The position numbers were made by a program, and so were the translations under genes. Shown here one piece after another: positions 1-10,079 of a DNA stretch of 34,186 bases. Positions within the stretch are counted from its first letter, which is position 1. The number at the start of each line of letters is the position of its first letter. Under the pieces are notes generated by a model. That model was not told where the DNA came from. It was given only the letters and a program-made list of their open reading frames with translations, and did no database searches. Origin of the DNA: Oscillospiraceae bacterium (GTDB taxonomy: Bacteria > Bacillota > Clostridia > Oscillospirales > Ruminococcaceae); NCBI GenBank assembly GCA_022788225.1, contig JALEVO010000004.1:1-34186 (forward strand), read 5' to 3'.

Positions 1-1130
1 TGTTCCTCCGAAGGCTTTTTGCCTGTGAATCTGCTGAATGTTATGTAGTTTTCCGCAGTATCAGCGCTTGCAGTGACATTCCCAAGCCAGCCCTCCGGAA
101 AAATAAAGGAATAGCCGTTGGTAATGCTCTGATATCCGCACATCTTCACGGAAAGCTTTTCATTTTTCAGCTGATACCACTTTGTCAGGCTTATGGAATC
201 ACCGTCGTCCTCACTGTAGCCCGGAAAAAGCTGCGGTACCGGTATTTCAATTTTACCGTCACCGTCTGCGTCATAGCAGGTATATGCCGCCGGTCTTAAA
301 GTTTCCTGCTTTTTGCTGTCGGGAGAAAAAATTCTGCTGATAACGTTGCTCTCGTCAACTGCAAAAACATTGGTAACAATAGTACCGCTGCCTATAACTG
401 CGTCAAGGTAGATTCCCGTTGTGCCGTCCTCAAGACTGCCGTATGAAACCTTCTGATAATCAGTATACCCCTCTTCCCCAAGAACTACAGATGACTTTGT
501 GTATTCACCGTTTTCATTAAGGTGGAATATCTGCACCGATGAATCTCTCGAAGGGCTCTGATTAAGGGCAATAAAAAGCTCCTTTGTTCCGTCGCCGTTT
601 AAATCAGCGGCGTCAAACAGAGAATAGTAATTATTTTCAAAAGTCGTGTTCAGAGTACCGTCCTCATAATGATATATGCTGACTACCTTTTCACTCTGAT
701 TTATAAGGCTGTAGCCTACTATAATATTTATTCTGCCGTTATCTCCCAGCTGAGTTATAACGACCTTTTCAACCTCGTTTCCGTCAGCAGCATGGTCATA
801 TACCGACTGCCACTGTGTATCAACACAGTCAAGGATATTCATTCTAAGGGAATTATCCTCTGCCGAAACCGAGGTTTTCTCGTAAAATACAATTGCTTCG
901 TCATCACTGTCACCGTCGATATCCGCAATAATAAACGCCGAAAGGTAATCTCCCGACTTTGGATATTTAAGGCTTATGTTTGTGCCGGCATAGCTTGTCA
1001 GGGCATTGTAGATATGCTCCTGCTGCCGGCTAAGCTTAGGGGGTGTGATAAGCGTATCTATCCCCGTTGAAAAGCTGCACCCTGTAAGCAGGAGAAAAAG
1101 CAGAACAAAAATTACTCCTGTTTTTTTCAT
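1..1130 (-). CDS. Secreted lipoprotein with FG-GAP/VCBS-like repeats, partial (3' end outside window)
   Basis: I translated this by hand from the ATG at 1128-1130; the frame stays open for 376 codons and runs off the left edge, so the C-terminus is missing. The start is preceded by GGAGG. The N-terminus is a lipoprotein signal: MKK, a Leu/Phe-rich core and a lipobox LLTGC with the lipidated Cys at residue 18. The body carries calcium-loop-like repeats (DIDGDSDDE, DLNGDGTKE, DADGDGKIE) typical of FG-GAP/VCBS beta-propeller blades. It is therefore probably an extracellular, membrane-tethered beta-propeller protein. No enzymatic motif is visible. It lies 39 bp downstream of citrate synthase on the same strand with no obvious terminator between, so it may be co-transcribed. 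The real function is unknown. Confidence 0.85.
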   Translation of the reverse strand, partial: MKKTGVIFVLLFLLLTGCSFSTGIDTLITPPKLSRQQEHIYNALTSYAGTNISLKYPKSGDYLSAFIIADIDGDSDDEAIVFYEKTSVSAEDNSLRMNILDCVDTQWQSVYDHAADGNEVEKVVITQLGDNGRINIIVGYSLINQSEKVVSIYHYEDGTLNTTFENNYYSLFDAADLNGDGTKELFIALNQSPSRDSSVQIFHLNENGEYTKSSVVLGEEGYTDYQKVSYGSLEDGTTGIYLDAVIGSGTIVTNVFAVDESNVISRIFSPDSKKQETLRPAAYTCYDADGDGKIEIPVPQLFPGYSEDDGDSISLTKWYQLKNEKLSVKMCGYQSITNGYSFIFPEGWLGNVTASADTAENYITFSRFTGKKPSEE

Positions 1131-1169
1131 TGACTTTTCCTCCGTTTACAGATAACATAAAAATATTCA

Positions 1170-2525
1170 TTAGCGTTCCGAAATCGGAACATAATTTCTT
1201 GGCTTTGCAACAGCCTTGTATGCCGGACGGATAATTCTTGAACCTGTAAGAATTTCCTCCATTCTGTGAGCCGCCCAGCCTACTATTCTTGAAACCGCAA
1301 AAAGCGGTGTGTAAAGGTCTGACGGTATACCAAGCATTTTGTAGACAAGTCCGGAATACATATCAACATTTGCGCAGACAACCTTGTCACTGCCCTTTAC
1401 CTGATGGAAAAGCTCCGGAGTCAGTCTTTCGATTGTATCAAGCAGTCTGAACTCCGCCTCTATCTCCCTGCCCTTTGCAAGTTCAAAGGCTTTCTTTTTA
1501 AGCAGAACCGCTCTCGGGTCGGAGAGGGTATAAACAGCGTGTCCCATGCCGTAGATAAGACCGGAATGGTCGTTGGCCTCTTTTTTCAGCACCTTTATCA
1601 TGTGGTCTGCCACCTGACCTTCGTCCTCCCAGTTGCTTACATGGGTCTTGAAGTCCTCCAGCATCTGCATTACCTTCATGTTTGCACCGCCGTGGCGTGG
1701 TCCTTTAAGGGAACCGATAGCGGCAGCGTATGCCGAATATGCGTCAGTACCCGAAGATGTCAGCACACGGCAGGTAAATGTGGAGTTGTTTCCTCCGCCG
1801 TGTTCAGCGTGAAGCATAAGCATTGTGTCAAGAAGCTTTGCTTCTTCCGGAGTGTACTGTCTGTCAAAACGCAGCAGAGAGAGGATTGTTTCCGCCATAC
1901 GTTCTTCTTTTCGGAGAGGGTGCATTATCATGCTCTTGTTTTCGTAGTAGCTTTTCTTTGCCTGATACGCATTTGTCATGATAACCGGCAGCTTTGCAAC
2001 CAGATCAATGGCAATTCTCATTTCATTTTCAATGGAGTGATCCTCGCAGTTCTCATCATAGGAATAAAGAGCAAGGACACTTCTTCCAAGCTTGTTCATG
2101 ATATTCTTGGACGGTGCCTTTAAAATCATGTCAACTACAAATCCCGGCGGAAGTTCTCTTCTTTCAGCCAGATAGTCTGAAAAGTTTTTAAGGGAGCTTT
2201 CAGTAGGAAGTTTACCGGTAAGCAGCAGATAAGTTATCTCCTCAAATCCGAATCTGTCCTCTGCAGAAACGTTTTCAACCAGATCCTTTATGCTGTAGCC
2301 CCTGTAGATGAGTTCGCCCTCGATAGGCTCACGGTCACCTTCGTTTACCACATATCCGTGTACATTACAGATATTTGTAATTCCAGCCACAACACCTGTG
2401 CCGTCCGCATTTCTCAAACCTCTCTTTACGAAAAATTTGTCGTAAAGTTTCGGTTCAATTTTAGAATTTTCGGACAAGTCACTGCATAACTTTTCTATAC
2501 CGGATTTTTCATTTACATTATACAT
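1170..2525 (-). CDS. gltA: Citrate synthase
   Basis: Condenses acetyl-CoA and oxaloacetate to citrate in the cytoplasm. All family signatures are present (numbering from an upstream in-frame ATG at 2540, five codons earlier): MLHAEHGGG near 242-250, the catalytic His283 in GPRHGGAN, His334 in GMGHAVY and Asp393 in NVDMYSG. The roughly 450-residue length fits the larger clostridial-type citrate synthases with an N-terminal extension. I chose the ATG at 2525 because GGAAG lies about 8 nt upstream, whereas the ATG at 2540 lacks a Shine-Dalgarno sequence. In an anaerobe this most likely feeds a partial oxidative branch towards 2-oxoglutarate and glutamate; no aconitase or isocitrate dehydrogenase gene is in the window to confirm that. 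It has its own promoter at 2630-2658. Confidence 0.95.
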   Translation of the reverse strand: MYNVNEKSGIEKLCSDLSENSKIEPKLYDKFFVKRGLRNADGTGVVAGITNICNVHGYVVNEGDREPIEGELIYRGYSIKDLVENVSAEDRFGFEEITYLLLTGKLPTESSLKNFSDYLAERRELPPGFVVDMILKAPSKNIMNKLGRSVLALYSYDENCEDHSIENEMRIAIDLVAKLPVIMTNAYQAKKSYYENKSMIMHPLRKEERMAETILSLLRFDRQYTPEEAKLLDTMLMLHAEHGGGNNSTFTCRVLTSSGTDAYSAYAAAIGSLKGPRHGGANMKVMQMLEDFKTHVSNWEDEGQVADHMIKVLKKEANDHSGLIYGMGHAVYTLSDPRAVLLKKKAFELAKGREIEAEFRLLDTIERLTPELFHQVKGSDKVVCANVDMYSGLVYKMLGIPSDLYTPLFAVSRIVGWAAHRMEEILTGSRIIRPAYKAVAKPRNYVPISER

Positions 2526-2629
2526 ACATATCACTTCCATTCCCAGAAGCTGTTTTATCAGGAAAACTGAGGATTTTTCCGCAAGCGTACACAGACGCTG
2601 ATGAAAACAGATTCTAATACTTATTTTTA

Positions 2630-2658
2630 ATTATACATTATTTAAACATGATTGTCAA
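2630..2658 (-). promoter_or_regulatory. Promoter of citrate synthase gene
   Basis: Reading the minus strand, TTGACA (2653-2658) is followed after exactly 17 nt by TATAAT (2630-2635). It lies about 105 nt upstream of the citrate synthase start, leaving a leader with no structure I recognise. Perfect consensus boxes and spacing make this a confident sigma-A-type prediction. Confidence 0.85.
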
Positions 2659-2711
2659 CTTTATAAAAAACACCATTTATTAAGTTTGACCTAACGAAAG
2701 GAGAATTTTTT

Positions 2712-3752
2712 ATGAAATCATACATTTCCGCCGCCCTTGTTTTTGCCGCACTTCTTGTGACCGTGCCGGCAATACCCATGTTTGCCGCCGGAATAAGCGG
2801 CAAAGACACGCCTGCAAGCCAGACCGCCGCCATAACCGGCACAAAGCAGGCTGAAACTTCTGAAAGTTCCGGCAAGGGCAGTACCGCAGAAACATCTTCC
2901 GGCAGTTATATCGTCCTTGACATAACCACCGGAAAAACTGAGGAAATTTCTGCCGAAGACTACATTGCAGGCGCAGTATGCGCAGAAATGCCGGCAACCT
3001 TTGAAAAAGAAGCGCTGAAAGCACAGGCAGTCGCCGCCCACACCTATGCGGAGCGTCAGAAAGCAAAGGCGCTTGCTTCTCCCGACCCCGAACTCTGCGG
3101 CGCATATTTTTCCAATGACAGTGCAAAATATCAGGCGTTTTTTACGGAAAATCAGGCAAAGCAGTATTACGGGGAAAATTATGAACAGTACATTAAAAAA
3201 ATCCGTGATGCTGTAAATGAAGTCAGTGATGAAATAATCGTTTACAACGATGAGCCTATAATTGCGGCTTTTCACTCAATGTCCGCCGGAAAAACAGAAA
3301 GTGCAGAAAATGTATGGGGAAATAAGGTGGACTATCTTGTCCCCGTTGACAGCGAAGCAGATTCCTCTGCGCCGAAATTTTTAGAGGAATACGAGTTCTC
3401 CGAAGAGGAAATGTGCACAAAGCTTGAAAGTGCCTTTGAGGGTATAAAGCTTGACAGTGACCCGGAAAAGTGGTTCAGTGATGCTGAAAAAAGCGATTCC
3501 CTGACAGTCCTCACCATAAAAGCCGGTGACAAAACCCTTACCGGACAGGAAATCCGTGCCGCACTCTCCCTTCGCTCCGCCGCCTTTGACATAAGCTCTG
3601 ACAGCGGCAGTTTTAAGGTTACAACCAGAGGGTACGGTCATGCCGTGGGAATGAGCCAGTACGGGGCTAACGCTATGGCAGAAGAGGGGTGCGATTATAA
3701 GGAGATACTGGAGCATTATTATCCGGAAACGAGTATAGAAAAACTGAAATAA
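2712..3752 (+). CDS. SpoIID/LytB-family secreted protein, canonical domain order
   Basis: A 346-residue exported protein of the SpoIID amidase-enhancer/lytic transglycosylase family, which acts on peptidoglycan outside the membrane. Residues 1-26 form a signal peptide ending in a small-residue cleavage region, followed by a Ser/Thr-rich linker. The SpoIID domain runs from about 65 to the end in the usual order: AEMPATFEKEALKAQAVAAHTYA (start about 91, with Glu92 at the family's catalytic position), then LSLRSAAFDI, then GYGHAVGMSQYGAN (307-320) and HYYPE (335-339). AAGGAG lies 8-9 nt before the ATG. It is transcribed convergently with guaB and divergently from citrate synthase. No sporulation gene neighbours are present, so a vegetative cell-wall role is equally possible. 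It serves as the reference for the permuted homologue at 14358-15551. Confidence 0.88.
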   Translation: MKSYISAALVFAALLVTVPAIPMFAAGISGKDTPASQTAAITGTKQAETSESSGKGSTAETSSGSYIVLDITTGKTEEISAEDYIAGAVCAEMPATFEKEALKAQAVAAHTYAERQKAKALASPDPELCGAYFSNDSAKYQAFFTENQAKQYYGENYEQYIKKIRDAVNEVSDEIIVYNDEPIIAAFHSMSAGKTESAENVWGNKVDYLVPVDSEADSSAPKFLEEYEFSEEEMCTKLESAFEGIKLDSDPEKWFSDAEKSDSLTVLTIKAGDKTLTGQEIRAALSLRSAAFDISSDSGSFKVTTRGYGHAVGMSQYGANAMAEEGCDYKEILEHYYPETSIEKLK

Positions 3753-3780
3753 AAATCCGGCAGCTGAAAACTGCCGGATA
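3751..3780 (-). terminator. Rho-independent terminator of guaB
   Basis: Perfect 8-bp stem TCCGGCAG / CTGCCGGA (3756-3763 and 3771-3778) with a 7-nt loop. On the minus strand it is followed by TTTTT (complement of 3751-3755), so it terminates guaB transcription. The stem may also block plus-strand readthrough from the SpoIID gene, although no T-run follows on that strand. Confidence 0.85.
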
Positions 3781-3798
3781 GATAGTACAAGTATTAAA

Positions 3799-5346
<1,548 letters not shown>

Positions 5347-5357
5347 CTATTTTTATA

Positions 5358-5386
5358 ATGATACTATTTTTTTCGCTCAATGTCAA
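5358..5386 (-). promoter_or_regulatory. Promoter of guaB
   Basis: Minus-strand TTGACA (5381-5386), 17-nt spacer, TATCAT (5358-5363), about 92 nt upstream of the guaB start codon. Confidence 0.8.
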
Positions 5387-5468
5387 GTGGTTTTTACAAA
5401 AAAATCGGCTGAAACGATTTTTAAAAATATATAATTTTTATGGGACAATGTACACAACGTCACACGTA

Positions 5469-5544
5469 TTTGTAGGGGCGAGCATTGCTCGCCTCTGATG
5501 CCGGACATTTTTTTAATCGGGCGACCATTGGTCGCCCCTACAAA
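5469..5544. repeat. 76-bp dispersed repeat with terminal inverted repeats (GTAGGGGCGA family), copy 1
   Basis: The ends are the perfect 13-nt inverted pair TTTGTAGGGGCGA (5469-5481) and TCGCCCCTACAAA (5532-5544). Each end is itself a small hairpin: GGCGAGCATTGCTCGCC on the left and GGGCGACCATTGGTCGCCC on the right. It fills the intergenic space downstream of the small gene at 5545-5874, directly abutting its stop codon. Related copies occur at 10284, 14228, 24647 and 33844. No coding capacity. Confidence 0.85.
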
Positions 5545-5874
5545 TCAGAATTTATCAGCATAAAAGACTAACCAATCTTCTAATCCGATACATCCGATTT
5601 GTTCTATCACTACATGCTCCCATCTGTCTTTTATGGATTTGCCGCCAAATATTTTAGCATTAAGTAAATCGGAAGCAGTAAAAAAATCGCAGCCACCTGG
5701 TATATCACAATATCCTACCCAATATGGTTTATCGTACTCACGTATACATCCAAGAAAACGCATATTTTCATCTTCTGGTTCATCATCAAAATAAAATAAT
5801 GTTTCATCAATAGAAAATATATTGTCATTTTCTAATATCATTTGAAATGTTTCAAATGAAAATGGTTTAGTCAT
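5545..5874 (-). CDS. Small acidic protein of unknown function
   Basis: A 109-residue, acidic, aromatic-rich protein with no signal peptide, membrane segment or motif that I recognise. Visible features are an N-terminal FSFETFQMILEND segment, a run of acidic residues (FYFDDEPEDE), and a conserved-looking C-terminal DWLVFYADKF. A GAGAGG ribosome binding site precedes the ATG. It starts 20 bp after the HAD phosphatase gene on the same strand, so it is probably the last gene of the rib operon transcript. Its sequence looks distinctly more AT-rich than the genes upstream and its stop codon touches repeat copy 1, both compatible with later acquisition. Size and composition resemble many small soluble accessory or immunity-type proteins, but I do not assign a function. 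Confidence 0.6.
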   Translation of the reverse strand: MTKPFSFETFQMILENDNIFSIDETLFYFDDEPEDENMRFLGCIREYDKPYWVGYCDIPGGCDFFTASDLLNAKIFGGKSIKDRWEHVVIEQIGCIGLEDWLVFYADKF

Positions 5875-5894
5875 GTATAATTTACCTCTCGTTT

Positions 5895-6551
5895 TTACTG
5901 TACAATCCCCTCAACAACCGCCGGAATATCCGCAACTCTGTCAACTGTAACCGTGGCGCTGTCAAGTTCTCCCTTTTCGCAGTAGCCGTAAAGACAGCCT
6001 ATTGATTTAAGGGAATGTTCAAAGGCAGTTTCAAGATCTAAAAACCTGTCACCGACTATGATAAATTCACCCTCATACTTTTTGCGTATCTCCGTGAAAA
6101 TCTCCGGCTTTGACCTGAAACCGTAATCCTCGGTGCAGTAATAGCCGCTGTAAAACCTGTCAAGACCGTGGGCTTTTCTGTGAGCGTCCATGTAGTCGTG
6201 CATACAGTTGCTGAGGAAAATCAAAGTGTGTCCGGCACTTTTCAGCTGTGCAAGAGCGTTCTCTGCACCGTCATACAGAACTGATTCTCCTCTTTCTATC
6301 ATTCCCATCATTTCATCGCTTATGATTTTTCCGCAGCGGTTCTGATATTCTTCGGCAAGTTCCGGCATAAAGCGTTCCCACATAGCCTTTACGGAATATC
6401 CTAAATAACTGCTGACCTCCTCATAGCTGTAGTCATGGAGCGGCGCAAGACCGCTGTCTGTCAGATATTTGTACCCCACATAAAACGCCGGAACATATAT
6501 TTTTGCACAGTCATGTATTGTGCCGTCGTAATCAAGAATAATATTCGCCAT
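5895..6551 (-). CDS. HAD-superfamily phosphatase coupled to ribH
   Basis: A 218-residue cytoplasmic haloacid dehalogenase-type hydrolase. Motif I is LDYDGT with nucleophile Asp7 and acid/base Asp9. A helical cap occupies about 15-90. Motif II is FLSN (Ser114), motif III has Lys148 in RSKPE, and motif IV is VGDRFLD (Asp168, Asp172). This set is typical of phosphoglycolate-phosphatase-like small-molecule phosphatases. Its ATG overlaps the ribH stop codon (TAATG), indicating translational coupling within the riboflavin operon. My inference is that it removes the phosphate from 5-amino-6-(5-phosphoribitylamino)uracil, the step between RibD and RibH for which HAD enzymes are used in other bacteria. 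Sequence alone does not prove substrate; general phosphoglycolate phosphatase is the main alternative. Confidence 0.85.
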   Translation of the reverse strand: MANIILDYDGTIHDCAKIYVPAFYVGYKYLTDSGLAPLHDYSYEEVSSYLGYSVKAMWERFMPELAEEYQNRCGKIISDEMMGMIERGESVLYDGAENALAQLKSAGHTLIFLSNCMHDYMDAHRKAHGLDRFYSGYYCTEDYGFRSKPEIFTEIRKKYEGEFIIVGDRFLDLETAFEHSLKSIGCLYGYCEKGELDSATVTVDRVADIPAVVEGIVQ

Positions 6552-7018
6552 TACTTTTCAATCTCTCTGATAAGGTTTACCATTTCGATTGCACCCAGTG
6601 CACAGTCATAGCCCTTATTGCCAGCCTTTGTTCCGGCACGTTCAATTGCCTGTTCAATATTTTCAGTTGTCACAACGCCGAACATTACCGGAATGTCAGC
6701 AGAAAGTGAAACAGATGCAATGCCCTTTGAAACCTCGTTGCACACATAGTCATAGTGGGAAGTTGCGCCCCTTATAACTGCCCCCAGACAGATTATGGCA
6801 TCATACTTTCCGCTGTTTGCCATTTTCTTTGCAATAAGGGGAATTTCAAATGCACCGGGTACCCATGCAACGTCAATATCTTCCTTTGCAACGTTGTGTC
6901 TTTCAAGACCGTCCATAGCACCGCCCAGAAGCTTTGATGTTATAAACTCGTTGAATCTTGCCACAACGATACCGATTTTAATGTTCTCTGAAACTACCTT
7001 ACCTTCAAATACGCTCAT
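6551..7018 (-). CDS. ribH: 6,7-dimethyl-8-ribityllumazine synthase
   Basis: Condenses 5-amino-6-ribitylaminouracil with 3,4-dihydroxybutanone-4-phosphate to form lumazine, the penultimate riboflavin step. It has the usual 155 residues. Signatures are VARFNEFIT near the N-terminus, [24 protein letters not shown] (with the catalytic His) and [18 protein letters not shown] precedes the ATG. It begins 17 bp after ribBA and its stop overlaps the start of the HAD gene. Confidence 0.97.
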   Translation of the reverse strand: MSVFEGKVVSENIKIGIVVARFNEFITSKLLGGAMDGLERHNVAKEDIDVAWVPGAFEIPLIAKKMANSGKYDAIICLGAVIRGATSHYDYVCNEVSKGIASVSLSADIPVMFGVVTTENIEQAIERAGTKAGNKGYDCALGAIEMVNLIREIEK

Positions 7019-7035
7019 TTTTCTTTACTCCTTTA

Positions 7036-8235
7036 TCAATAATTTAAAATATGACCCATTTTCTTCTGCTTTGTTTTGAGATAAAACTCATCATACTCAG
7101 TAGCGTCCATCTGAATCGGAACTCTCTCAGAAATTGAAAGTCCGAAATCAGCAAGCCCCTCGATTTTAAGAGGATTGTTTGTCAGCAGACGCAGTGAACG
7201 GACTCCTAAGTCACGCAGAATCTGTGCGCCGATATAGTATTCTCTCAGATCCTCGTCAAAGCCAAGAGCCAGATTTGCCTCGCAGGTGTCCATACCGCCG
7301 TCCTGTAACTCGTAGGCACGAAGCTTGTTGATAAGTCCGATACCTCTGCCCTCCTGACGGAGATAAAGCAGTATGCCCCTGCCCTCTTTTTCAATCTGCG
7401 TCATTGCCGCCGCAAACTGCTGTCCGCAGTCACAGCGCTGGGAGCCGAATGCGTCACCAGTCAGACACTCGGAATGAACTCGGCACAGAACATTTTCACC
7501 GTCGCCGATTTCGCCCTTTACAAGTGCAACATGATGTTCGCCGTTTAACTTGTTCACATAGCCGTAAGCTCTGAAATTGCCGTATTTTGTGGGCATTTTC
7601 GTGACTGCCGCACACTCTACAAGCTTGTCGTTTACCTTGCGGTACTGCTGGAGCGCCTTTATGGTGATAAACTTCAGACCAAATTTCTTCGCCATTTCAA
7701 AAAGTTCCGGCGTTCTCATCATTGTACCGTCGTCACGCATAATCTCACAGCAAAGACCGCATGGTTTCAGTCCGGCAAGCTTTAAGAGGTCAACCGTTGC
7801 TTCTGTGTGACCGTTTCTTTCCAGTACGCCGTTTTTCTTCGCCAGCAGTGGAAACATATGCCCCGGACGTCTGAAGTCCTCCGGCTTTGCGTTTTCGTCA
7901 ACGCACTTCATGGCGGTAACAGAACGCTCAGCGGCTGAAATACCGGTGGTGGTGCTTACATGGTCGATTGAAACTGTAAATGCGGTTTCGTGATTGTCTG
8001 TGTTGTCGTCCACCATCTGAGGCAGTCTGAGTTTTCTGATGTACTCATAGCTCATAGGCATACAGATAAGACCCTTTGCGTGCATTGCCATAAAGTTAAC
8101 GTTCTGCGTTGTGGCAAACTGTGCCGCACAGATAAGGTCACCCTCATTTTCCCTGTCTTCGTCGTCAGTCACCATGATAAGCTTTCCGTGACGGAGGTCG
8201 TCAAGAGCCTCGTCAACAGTATTGAATTCAAACAT
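7036..8235 (-). CDS. ribBA: Bifunctional 3,4-dihydroxy-2-butanone-4-phosphate synthase / GTP cyclohydrolase II
   Basis: A 399-residue fusion supplying both branches of riboflavin synthesis. The N-terminal RibB half (about 1-200) contains [10 protein letters not shown], the acidic Mg2+-binding loop, and [10 protein letters not shown] with the later GHTEA. The C-terminal RibA half (about 205-399) contains [20 protein letters not shown], where Cys257, Cys268 and Cys270 form the Zn2+ site, followed by [11 protein letters not shown] and RLLTNNP. AAGGAGG lies just before the ATG. It sits between ribE (15 bp gap) and ribH (17 bp gap) in one operon. Confidence 0.97.
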   Translation of the reverse strand: MFEFNTVDEALDDLRHGKLIMVTDDEDRENEGDLICAAQFATTQNVNFMAMHAKGLICMPMSYEYIRKLRLPQMVDDNTDNHETAFTVSIDHVSTTTGISAAERSVTAMKCVDENAKPEDFRRPGHMFPLLAKKNGVLERNGHTEATVDLLKLAGLKPCGLCCEIMRDDGTMMRTPELFEMAKKFGLKFITIKALQQYRKVNDKLVECAAVTKMPTKYGNFRAYGYVNKLNGEHHVALVKGEIGDGENVLCRVHSECLTGDAFGSQRCDCGQQFAAAMTQIEKEGRGILLYLRQEGRGIGLINKLRAYELQDGGMDTCEANLALGFDEDLREYYIGAQILRDLGVRSLRLLTNNPLKIEGLADFGLSISERVPIQMDATEYDEFYLKTKQKKMGHILNY

Positions 8236-8250
8236 AATTGCCTCCTTAAA

Positions 8251-8898
8251 TCAGAACCCGTTCTTCGCCAGAAACTCCGCTGTTATCCGGCTTTCCGGCT
8301 TTTTCTCTTCTTTATACCCCATCAGCTTTTCAACATATTTCCCGATAATATCATTTTCAAGGTTTACCTTATCCCCGCACTTCTTCTCCGACAAAATCGT
8401 TTCTTTCGCCGTATGGGGAATAATCGAAACACTGAAACTCTCCGCTGTAACCCTTGCAACCGTCAGGCTGATACCGTCAATGGCAACCGACCCTTTCTCA
8501 ACGATATATTTCATTATACCCCCGTCAGCGCTTATGGTATACCACACAGCGTTTCCGTCACTGCGGATATCGGTTATCACACCAGTGCCGTCAACGTGTC
8601 CTGCCACAATGTGGCCGCCGAATCTTCCGTCCGCCGCCATTGCCCTTTCAAGGTTTACATGACTGCCCGGTTTCAGTCCGGAAAGCGAACTGCGGTTTAA
8701 GGTTTCGTTCATGACGTCGGCGGTAAAGGTTTTGCCGCTTATCTCTGCGGCTGTCAGGCAGACGCCGTTTACTGCAACGCTGTCACCGGTTTTAAGGTCA
8801 CTGAAAATCTTCTCTCCGCTTATGACAAGCCGTGTTTCCTTTGCGCCCTTTTTCACTGCCGAAATGCTCCCGATTTCTTCAACAATACCTGTAAACAT
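8251..8898 (-). CDS. ribE: Riboflavin synthase, alpha chain
   Basis: Dismutates two lumazines into riboflavin plus the pyrimidine substrate. It begins MFTGIVEEIG, the hallmark N-terminus of the family, and consists of two homologous lumazine-binding barrels: the first contains SVAVNGVCLTA and the second SVAIDGISLTV, with GHVDGTG between. At 215 residues it is full length. I placed the start at 8898 because its ATG overlaps the ribD stop (TGATG) and GGAGGTGA lies 8 nt upstream; an in-frame ATG six codons earlier lies inside ribD and lacks this spacing. Confidence 0.96.
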   Translation of the reverse strand: MFTGIVEEIGSISAVKKGAKETRLVISGEKIFSDLKTGDSVAVNGVCLTAAEISGKTFTADVMNETLNRSSLSGLKPGSHVNLERAMAADGRFGGHIVAGHVDGTGVITDIRSDGNAVWYTISADGGIMKYIVEKGSVAIDGISLTVARVTAESFSVSIIPHTAKETILSEKKCGDKVNLENDIIGKYVEKLMGYKEEKKPESRITAEFLAKNGF

Positions 8899-9983
8899 CA
8901 GCGTTTCACCTCCCATTCAATCAGAAAATCCTCTCCGAAACTGCTTATGCGTGGATTTTCCAGCATAAAACCCTCCGCCGGACTGCTTACACCCTCGCCG
9001 CCGACAGGTGACGGTGCAGTTTTGCCGCCGAATATTTTCGGGGAAATATACGCCTGCACCTTGCTGACTATTCCGGCTTGCATAGCACTGTAATTAAGCT
9101 GTGCGCCGCCCTCTAAGAGAATACTGTCTATTTTCATTTCACCAAGCTTTTGCATAAGTTCTGCAAGGTCGATGTGACCGTCTTTCTCCCCCACACGCAG
9201 CAGTTTAACGCCCATTTTCTCGTATTCCTCACTATTTTCCGCTGTTTCAAGACAGGCTATTATTGTGGGGACTTCAAAGGCAGTCCTAACGATATTGCTG
9301 TCGGGGGGCGTTCTCAGGTGGCTGTCGCAGATTATCCGGACAGGATTTCTTCCGTTTTCAAGGCGGCAGGTAAGCTGCGGATTGTCAGCAAGGACAGTAC
9401 CCACACCGACCATTATTCCGGAATACCGCAGACGGCTTTTCTGCACATTACGCCTTGCCGATTCGCCGGTAATCCACTTTGATTCGCCGTTATAACAGGC
9501 AATTTTGCCGTCAGCAGTCATGGCGTATTTCATGACAACAAAGGGGGTTTTGTGGGTTATATAGTGGAAAAACACGTCGTTTACAGCGTCACATTCCGCC
9601 TTTAAAATCCCGCTCTCCACTTCAATTCCGTGATTTCTTAAAATTTCCGCACCCTTTCCGGCAACCAGCGGATTGGGGTCGTCAGAACCGTAGTACACCT
9701 TTTTTATACCGCTTTCAATAATCGCCTCGGTGCAGGGGGGCGTTTTGCCGTAGTGACAGCACGGTTCAAGGGTAACGTAAATTTCTGCGCCGTGCATATC
9801 CTCCCTGCAGTTGTTTATGGCGTTTCGTTCAGCGTGAAATTCTCCGCAGCGGTGATGATAGTCACGGCTTATGATTCTGCCGTCTTTGACAATTACCGCC
9901 CCCACCATAGGATTGGGAGAAGTGAACCCCATGCCCTTCACCGCCTCGTCAAGGGCGATTTTCATATATTCTTCCTTAGTCAC
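8898..9983 (-). CDS. ribD: Bifunctional riboflavin deaminase-reductase
   Basis: Deaminates and then reduces the pyrimidine intermediate of riboflavin synthesis. The deaminase half shows the zinc site GEFHAERNA (His50, Glu52) and TLEPCCHYGKTPPC (Cys75, Cys84); SPNPMVGAVIV precedes it. The reductase half begins near 150 (THKTPFVVMKYAMTADGKIA) and includes SILLEGGAQLN. I chose the GTG at 9983 because GGAGGA lies 7 nt upstream; a TTG at 10004 would place this ribosome binding site inside the coding region. It is the first gene of the operon, controlled by the FMN riboswitch and terminator hairpins directly upstream. Confidence 0.95.
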   Translation of the reverse strand: MTKEEYMKIALDEAVKGMGFTSPNPMVGAVIVKDGRIISRDYHHRCGEFHAERNAINNCREDMHGAEIYVTLEPCCHYGKTPPCTEAIIESGIKKVYYGSDDPNPLVAGKGAEILRNHGIEVESGILKAECDAVNDVFFHYITHKTPFVVMKYAMTADGKIACYNGESKWITGESARRNVQKSRLRYSGIMVGVGTVLADNPQLTCRLENGRNPVRIICDSHLRTPPDSNIVRTAFEVPTIIACLETAENSEEYEKMGVKLLRVGEKDGHIDLAELMQKLGEMKIDSILLEGGAQLNYSAMQAGIVSKVQAYISPKIFGGKTAPSPVGGEGVSSPAEGFMLENPRISSFGEDFLIEWEVKR

Positions 9984-10000
9984 AAAGCGTTCCTCCGAAA

Positions 10001-10070
10001 ACAAAAACGCCCCGGTTTATGCGGAGCGTTCAAAAAATAAAGTCCCCGAAAATTACTTTTCAGGGACAAA
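10001..10070 (-). terminator. Two tandem terminator hairpins between FMN riboswitch and ribD
   Basis: Minus strand, first hairpin: an 11-bp stem (10042-10052 with 10057-10067, one G-U pair) followed by TTTATTTTTT, a standard intrinsic terminator. Second hairpin: a 9-bp stem (10006-10014 with 10022-10030, one G-U pair) followed by TTTGTTTT, ending directly at the GGAGGA of ribD. The first is the expected expression platform. The second could be a back-up terminator or could affect access to the ribosome binding site. Confidence 0.8.
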
Positions 10071-10079
10071 AATTTCATC

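Noticed and set aside
1404-2123. Plus-strand open frame of 239 codons
   Set aside because: It lies entirely opposite citrate synthase, whose motifs are unmistakable. Its translation is Cys/His/Phe-rich without domain features or a ribosome binding site.
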